36,412 nt of DNA. Origin: an uncultured Sphingomonas sp. GTDB lineage: Bacteria; Pseudomonadota; Alphaproteobacteria; Sphingomonadales; Sphingomonadaceae. The position numbers were made by a program, and so were the translations under genes. Below are positions 32,984 through 36,412 of this stretch, piece by piece (positions within the stretch are counted from its first letter, which is position 1; each line of letters opens with the position of its first letter). Under the pieces are notes generated by a model. The model saw only the letters and a list, made by a program, of their open reading frames with translations. It made no database searches and was not told the DNA's origin. The stretch spans positions 1 to 36,412 of the forward strand of contig NZ_CADCWA010000194.1 of the NCBI RefSeq assembly GCF_902806285.1, in the 5' to 3' direction.

Positions 32984-33957
32984 GTCATTGCCCGCGCTTC
33001 GTCCTGAGTGAGCTTCAGCACCGGAAGACCCGTGATCTCGTAGGTGGCCGACGCGATCCCGATGCCCTCTGCGTCGAGCCGAGACAGGATTTCACGGCTC
33101 ATCGCGTCCTTGATCTCTCGCGTGCCGTGGTCGGGCGAGAGAAATCTTACAGCGAGCTCCAGCCAATTGTCGGTAAGCCGCCAGTAGACCTTCGGCTGGA
33201 TGTCGCCGATGCGGATACCGTAACGGCGCTGCAGGTCGGCACTATGGCGCGGGTCGAGCTGCTCCTGAGAGACGGCGTGGCGCTGGGCGGCTTCGAGGAG
33301 GATGGTCTCGGCGGCGGCCCGATCGTCGCCATACTTCACCGGCAGCCGGATCTCCTCCCAAACGTACGGAAAGTGATAGGTGTAGTTGTAGATCGGCTCG
33401 TCGAAAATCTTGTCGTTGCTGACGGTGACGATGCGGCCGGTGAACTGGCGCGAGTGGACCCACATGGCCGGCTCGGCACCGCTAACTGGCGGCGGCTGGC
33501 CCATCTCCAGGATCTTGGTCTGCATGAAGGAGAGCGCGATCACGTCGCCGCGCACCCCGCCCATGACGATGCGGTCGCCAACGTTGAACGTCTTGCCGCG
33601 AAGGATCACGAAATAGCCGGCGATGGCGGTAATGACGCGCTGGAGCGCAAAGGCCACGCCCGCCGTGATCAGACCGAGGGCTGTTGTGAGCCTGGTTGGG
33701 TCGTCGAACCAAATCGACACAATGCCGAGGATCAACACGGCGCCTGCCAGGAGCCCGACCGCCTGCCGAGCCCAGAAGCGGAAGCGATTGAGCCGAGCGC
33801 GCTGACCGAGCGTACCGGCGAGCAGGCGACGGCCGATCATCGCGAACAGCACCACCATCGCCACTATGACGATTGTGAGCAGTAGCTTCTTCCCGTTCTC
33901 CGGGGTGGCTCCGACTAGCGTAATGCCGAAGAGCCGTAGCGCTTCGCTCTCTTCCAT
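32980..33957 (-). CDS. Mechanosensitive ion channel, MscS family
   Basis: MscS-type channels open under membrane tension and release solutes on hypo-osmotic shock. The 325-residue product from ATG 33957 (AAGGGG six bases upstream) has three membrane segments (KLLLTIVIVAMVVLFAMIG; AVGLLAGAVLILGIVSIWF; and the pore-lining region ITAGVAFALQRVITAIAGYF) followed by the MscS beta domain (GKTFNVGDRIVMGGVRGDVI) and FTGRIVTVSNDKIFDEPIYN. The C-terminal cytoplasmic part contains VYWRLTDNWLELAVRFLSPD. It heads the minus-strand operon mscS-DUF2254-ldt-DUF2238-like and is divergent from the ion-channel gene. Confidence 0.93.
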   Translation of the reverse strand: MEESEALRLFGITLVGATPENGKKLLLTIVIVAMVVLFAMIGRRLLAGTLGQRARLNRFRFWARQAVGLLAGAVLILGIVSIWFDDPTRLTTALGLITAGVAFALQRVITAIAGYFVILRGKTFNVGDRIVMGGVRGDVIALSFMQTKILEMGQPPPVSGAEPAMWVHSRQFTGRIVTVSNDKIFDEPIYNYTYHFPYVWEEIRLPVKYGDDRAAAETILLEAAQRHAVSQEQLDPRHSADLQRRYGIRIGDIQPKVYWRLTDNWLELAVRFLSPDHGTREIKDAMSREILSRLDAEGIGIASATYEITGLPVLKLTQDEARAMT

Positions 33958-34071
33958 AGTCGTCCCCTTGTCGGAAGAGATACGGTTCACGCACCGCTTG
34001 GTTTCAGTGGGGCAGGGAACGTCATGCGGCCAACAGACCTTCACTGCTCGAACAACTGTCGGGAGATGGTC

Positions 34072-34833
34072 ATGGCATCGGCCGCTGAGCGCTGGAGCGT
34101 GCTGGAGAATCTGGACGATTGGCTGCGGCTCCCGATGGCATTGCTTGGCCTTGCCTGGCTGCTGATCGTCGTTGCCGAACTGCTCTGGGGTGAGAACGCC
34201 CTTCTGTCTTTGGCGAGTACGGCGGTCTGGGTGATCTTCATCGCTGAGTTCGCGCTACGCTTGCTACTCGCTCCGGACAGGTCGAGCTTTTTCAAACGCA
34301 ACTGGTTGACGGTCATCGCGCTGATCATTCCAGCGCTGCGCTTCTTCCGGGCGCTTGCCGTTCTCCGGGCGGCGCGAGCGCTTCGTGGCCTGCGTCTCGT
34401 GAGGATTGTGGGTACCGCCAACCGCAGCATGAATGCCCTTCGCACCACCATGAGGCGACGGCGCTTCGGCTACGTGCTTGGTCTAACGTTGCTGGTTGTC
34501 GTGCTCGGCGCCGCGGGCATGCTGAGCTTCGAAGCCGCAGAGGAGGTTCCGGGTGGGTTTACCTCTTATTTCCATGCGCTCTGGTGGACCGCCATGTTAG
34601 TCACAAGCATTGGCTCTGACTTCTGGCCGCTGACCACCGAAGGACGGGTGCTCGCGCTTTTGCTGTCGATCTACGGTCTGGCAGTTTTTGGCTACATCAC
34701 GGCAAGCTTTGCAAGCTTTTTCGTCGGCCGTGACGCTTCGGAAGCCGATGCTCCCTTGGCCGGCTCGGCCGATCTTGCCCGCCTGACCGAGGAGATCCGA
34801 CAGTTGCGCCTGCAACTAAGCCTACGTCATTGA
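34072..34833 (+). CDS. Voltage-sensor-type ion channel with a non-canonical pore filter
   Basis: The 253-residue product has the six-helix voltage-gated channel layout. S1-S3 lie at about residues 22-38, 45-65 and 78-90. S4 is a regular arginine ladder (R90, R93, R99, R102, R105, R108, R111). Helix S5 lies at 134-152, then a pore loop at 165-188 and S6 at 193-219. The pore has VTSIGSDFWPLT where potassium channels carry TVGYGD, so ion selectivity is uncertain. ATG 34072 is preferred because GGGAG at 34061-34065 gives six-base spacing. The C-terminus is a short helix (LTEEIRQLRLQLSLRH), likely coiled coil. Confidence 0.85.
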   Translation: MASAAERWSVLENLDDWLRLPMALLGLAWLLIVVAELLWGENALLSLASTAVWVIFIAEFALRLLLAPDRSSFFKRNWLTVIALIIPALRFFRALAVLRAARALRGLRLVRIVGTANRSMNALRTTMRRRRFGYVLGLTLLVVVLGAAGMLSFEAAEEVPGGFTSYFHALWWTAMLVTSIGSDFWPLTTEGRVLALLLSIYGLAVFGYITASFASFFVGRDASEADAPLAGSADLARLTEEIRQLRLQLSLRH

Positions 34834-35348
34834 GTCCGGCGCACGCCTTCCAGCAGTCCCGGATCAACCTCGCCCGTCATCACTGCCATGTCTCCGGTCG
34901 TCTCCAGCACAACTGCGCGCACATCCTCGATTCGCTGTGCGTTAGACATGCGGATCTTCTCCAGCAGGGTCGCCTTAGTAACCCTGGTCTCCTGCATTGC
35001 GGCCTCAAGGAAGCGGCCATGTTCCATGAGCAGGACGGGCGTATTGTCGACCGCATCGGCGAACCGCCGCGAGCGGGTGCGTCCGCTTGCGAGCAGATAC
35101 TGCACTAGGAAAATGGCACCGATCGCAGCCATTGCCTGGCCATACTCGCTCCAGCTGCTCCGCGTGCCGGCCTGTGCGATGAGCGAGCCTGTCGCAATAG
35201 TCGCAGCGAAGTCGAAGGCCGTGGCTTTGCTAAAGGCTCGAAGCCCGACAAGGCGGACCAGCAGAAGCGTCCAAGCGATGGCGAGAGCGGTGAGCACGAT
35301 CGCTCGCAGGACGGGGGCGGCCGCGCCCAAAAAGTTGAAGATCTCCAT
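34827..35348 (-). CDS. DUF421 (YetF-like) membrane protein
   Basis: The 173-residue product from ATG 35348 starts MEIFNFLGAAAPVLRAIVLT. Three membrane helices (about 8-35, 48-65, 70-90) are followed by the DUF421 cytoplasmic domain: DNTPVLLMEHGRFLEAAMQE, VTKATLLEKIRMSNAQRIED and VRAVVLETTGDMAVM. GLRAFSKATAFDFAATIATG is a family signature. The function of the family is unknown. Its 3' end overlaps the convergent channel gene by seven bases. The longer frame to 35522 has no support. Confidence 0.9.
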   Translation of the reverse strand: MEIFNFLGAAAPVLRAIVLTALAIAWTLLLVRLVGLRAFSKATAFDFAATIATGSLIAQAGTRSSWSEYGQAMAAIGAIFLVQYLLASGRTRSRRFADAVDNTPVLLMEHGRFLEAAMQETRVTKATLLEKIRMSNAQRIEDVRAVVLETTGDMAVMTGEVDPGLLEGVRRTQ

Positions 35349-35497
35349 AGCACTCGAACGCGCAGGCCTACCTCCCAGTTCTCGTCCGACCTTCAGGTAA
35401 AATCCGTGCAAATCACTGAAATGACCGGGAGTAGCGACTCGGAGGCCAGCTCTCCCCCTGCCCGATCTACGAACGATATCGATTGAACCGGTGCCCG

Positions 35498-36412
35498 CTA
35501 CCGTTTCAAGGTCACCCGCCACACGGTGTTGGAAAGGTCGTCGGCCACGATGAGTGCTCCGCGAGGATCAGTTGAGACGCCTACCGGTCGCCCGAACGTC
35601 TTTCCGTCCGCCTGGAAGCCAGTCACGAAGGAAACTGGGGGTCCGGCCGGCCACCCGCCTCGGAACGGGACGTAAGAGACGCGGTACCCTACCGGCGTCT
35701 CGCGGTTCCAGCTGCCATGCTCGCCGATGAACGCGCCCTCGGCGAAGCGGGCACCCATCGCAGCGTTCGAGAAAGCCACCCCAAGCGGCGCATGGTGCGA
35801 GCCTAGCGAGTAGTCGGGTTTGATGGTCCTGCCGACCATCTCCTCCTTGAATGGACGCACACGCCGATCGGGGTTCGGGCCCCAGTACGCATAAGGCCAG
35901 CCGTAGAACGCGCCTTCACGCACGGAGGTCAGGTAATCGGGCACGAGATTCGGACCGAGCTCGTCACGCTCATTGACCACCGCCCAGAGCCGGCCAGTAC
36001 CGGGCTGAATGGTCAGCGCCGTGGGGTTGCGCAGGCCGGTCGCATAGGGGCGGACAGCGCCCGTCTGGGCATCCACCTGCCAGATCATGGCGCGGTTCTC
36101 CTCCACCTCCATGCCGCGCTCGCCGATGTTGCTGTTCGATCCAATGCCGACGTAGAGAAAGCGGCCGTCGGGGCTGGCGGCCAGCGCCTTGGTCCAATGG
36201 TGGTTGATGGCGGCTGGCAGGGGCGAGACCGTGACCGGGGGACCGCTAGCGCGGATTTGGCCGGGCTGGTAATCGAAGCGCACCAGCGCATCCTGATTGG
36301 CGACGTACAGGTGATTGCCGACCAGCGCGAGACCGTAGGGCGCATCGAGGTTCTCGGCGAAGACCGCGCGGCCTTCATAGGTGCCGTCCCCATCGGCGTC
36401 CCGCAGGATGGT
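35498..36412 (-). CDS. PQQ-dependent sugar/L-sorbosone dehydrogenase-like protein, C-terminal part
   Basis: The frame runs past the window's right edge, so the N-terminus and any signal peptide are missing. The visible 304 residues are a six-bladed beta-propeller of the sorbosone dehydrogenase/soluble glucose dehydrogenase group. Recognisable parts: RDADGDGTYEGRAVFAENLD, DAPYGLALVGNHLYVANQDA, NHHWTKALAASPDGRFLYVG, IGSNSNIGERG, GLRNPTALTIQPGTGRLWAV, VNERDELGPNLVPDYL, GWPYAYWGP, APLGVAF, FIGEHGSWNRETPVGYRVSY and the C-terminal DDLSNTVWRVTLKR. Such enzymes oxidise sugars in the periplasm; the real substrate is unknown. Confidence 0.9.
   Translation of the reverse strand, partial: TILRDADGDGTYEGRAVFAENLDAPYGLALVGNHLYVANQDALVRFDYQPGQIRASGPPVTVSPLPAAINHHWTKALAASPDGRFLYVGIGSNSNIGERGMEVEENRAMIWQVDAQTGAVRPYATGLRNPTALTIQPGTGRLWAVVNERDELGPNLVPDYLTSVREGAFYGWPYAYWGPNPDRRVRPFKEEMVGRTIKPDYSLGSHHAPLGVAFSNAAMGARFAEGAFIGEHGSWNRETPVGYRVSYVPFRGGWPAGPPVSFVTGFQADGKTFGRPVGVSTDPRGALIVADDLSNTVWRVTLKR

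Overview
The window is a high-GC stretch of an alphaproteobacterial chromosome, most likely from a sphingomonad (Sphingomonadales). This is inferred from the gene content: flagellar FlaF, a Tad/Cpa pilus locus, two-subunit GcvP, heterotetrameric glycyl-tRNA synthetase, and dispersed short palindromic repeats. No rRNA, tRNA, CRISPR array, transposase or prophage gene was recognised.

Layout. (1) 1-478 is the 5' part of a methylmalonyl-CoA mutase gene, cut by the window edge. (2) 719-6273 is a motility block: fliP, motA-motB with a small membrane-anchored protein and a double-PilZ protein in one minus-strand operon, then flaF, a second double-PilZ protein and a single-PilZ protein. (3) 6320-8005 holds a PAP2 phosphatase, a DUF938 methyltransferase and a small membrane protein; the last two trail the glycine-cleavage operon. 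(4) 8029-13573 is a tandem glycine riboswitch followed by gcvT, gcvH, a methyltransferase, gcvPA and gcvPB. (5) 13650-17568 has a two-gene unit resembling an orphan toxin tail with an immunity-like partner, a lipoprotein, ispH, rnhA and a FAD oxidoreductase. (6) 17622-24656 is a cpaA-cpaB-cpaC-cpaD-cpaE-tadB-tadC cluster that lacks cpaF and a pilin. (7) 24806-28401 has a small anchored protein and glyQ-glyS. (8) 28502-36412 is an envelope/ion-homeostasis region: TraB/GumN lipoprotein, mscS, DUF2254, an L,D-transpeptidase, a frameshifted membrane gene, a voltage-sensor-type channel, DUF421 and a partial sorbosone/PQQ-sugar dehydrogenase.

The most unusual signal is a set of palindromic elements that enter protein-coding sequence. 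Two housekeeping enzymes, GlyS and GcvPB, each carry a 60-80 bp double-hairpin element in frame. Both copies are read in the same frame and give similar peptides (P-A-N/Q-A-G-V/A-Q, then G-P-x-x-S-x-G). Related copies lie between genes, including one whose loop has been invaded by a second hairpin. A different palindrome forms the C-terminal tails of the convergent rnhA and oxidoreductase genes, so two unrelated proteins end with a shared SSS[PF]LGEMS peptide. This resembles Rickettsia palindromic elements in behaviour, though no sequence relationship is claimed.

How the genes work together: the motility block couples the stator to probable c-di-GMP sensing. The gcv operon is switched by glycine through its riboswitch. 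The Tad genes supply pilus secretion parts but need an ATPase and a pilin from elsewhere. The right-hand region looks like an osmotic/cell-wall stress set built around a translationally coupled mscS-DUF2254 pair.
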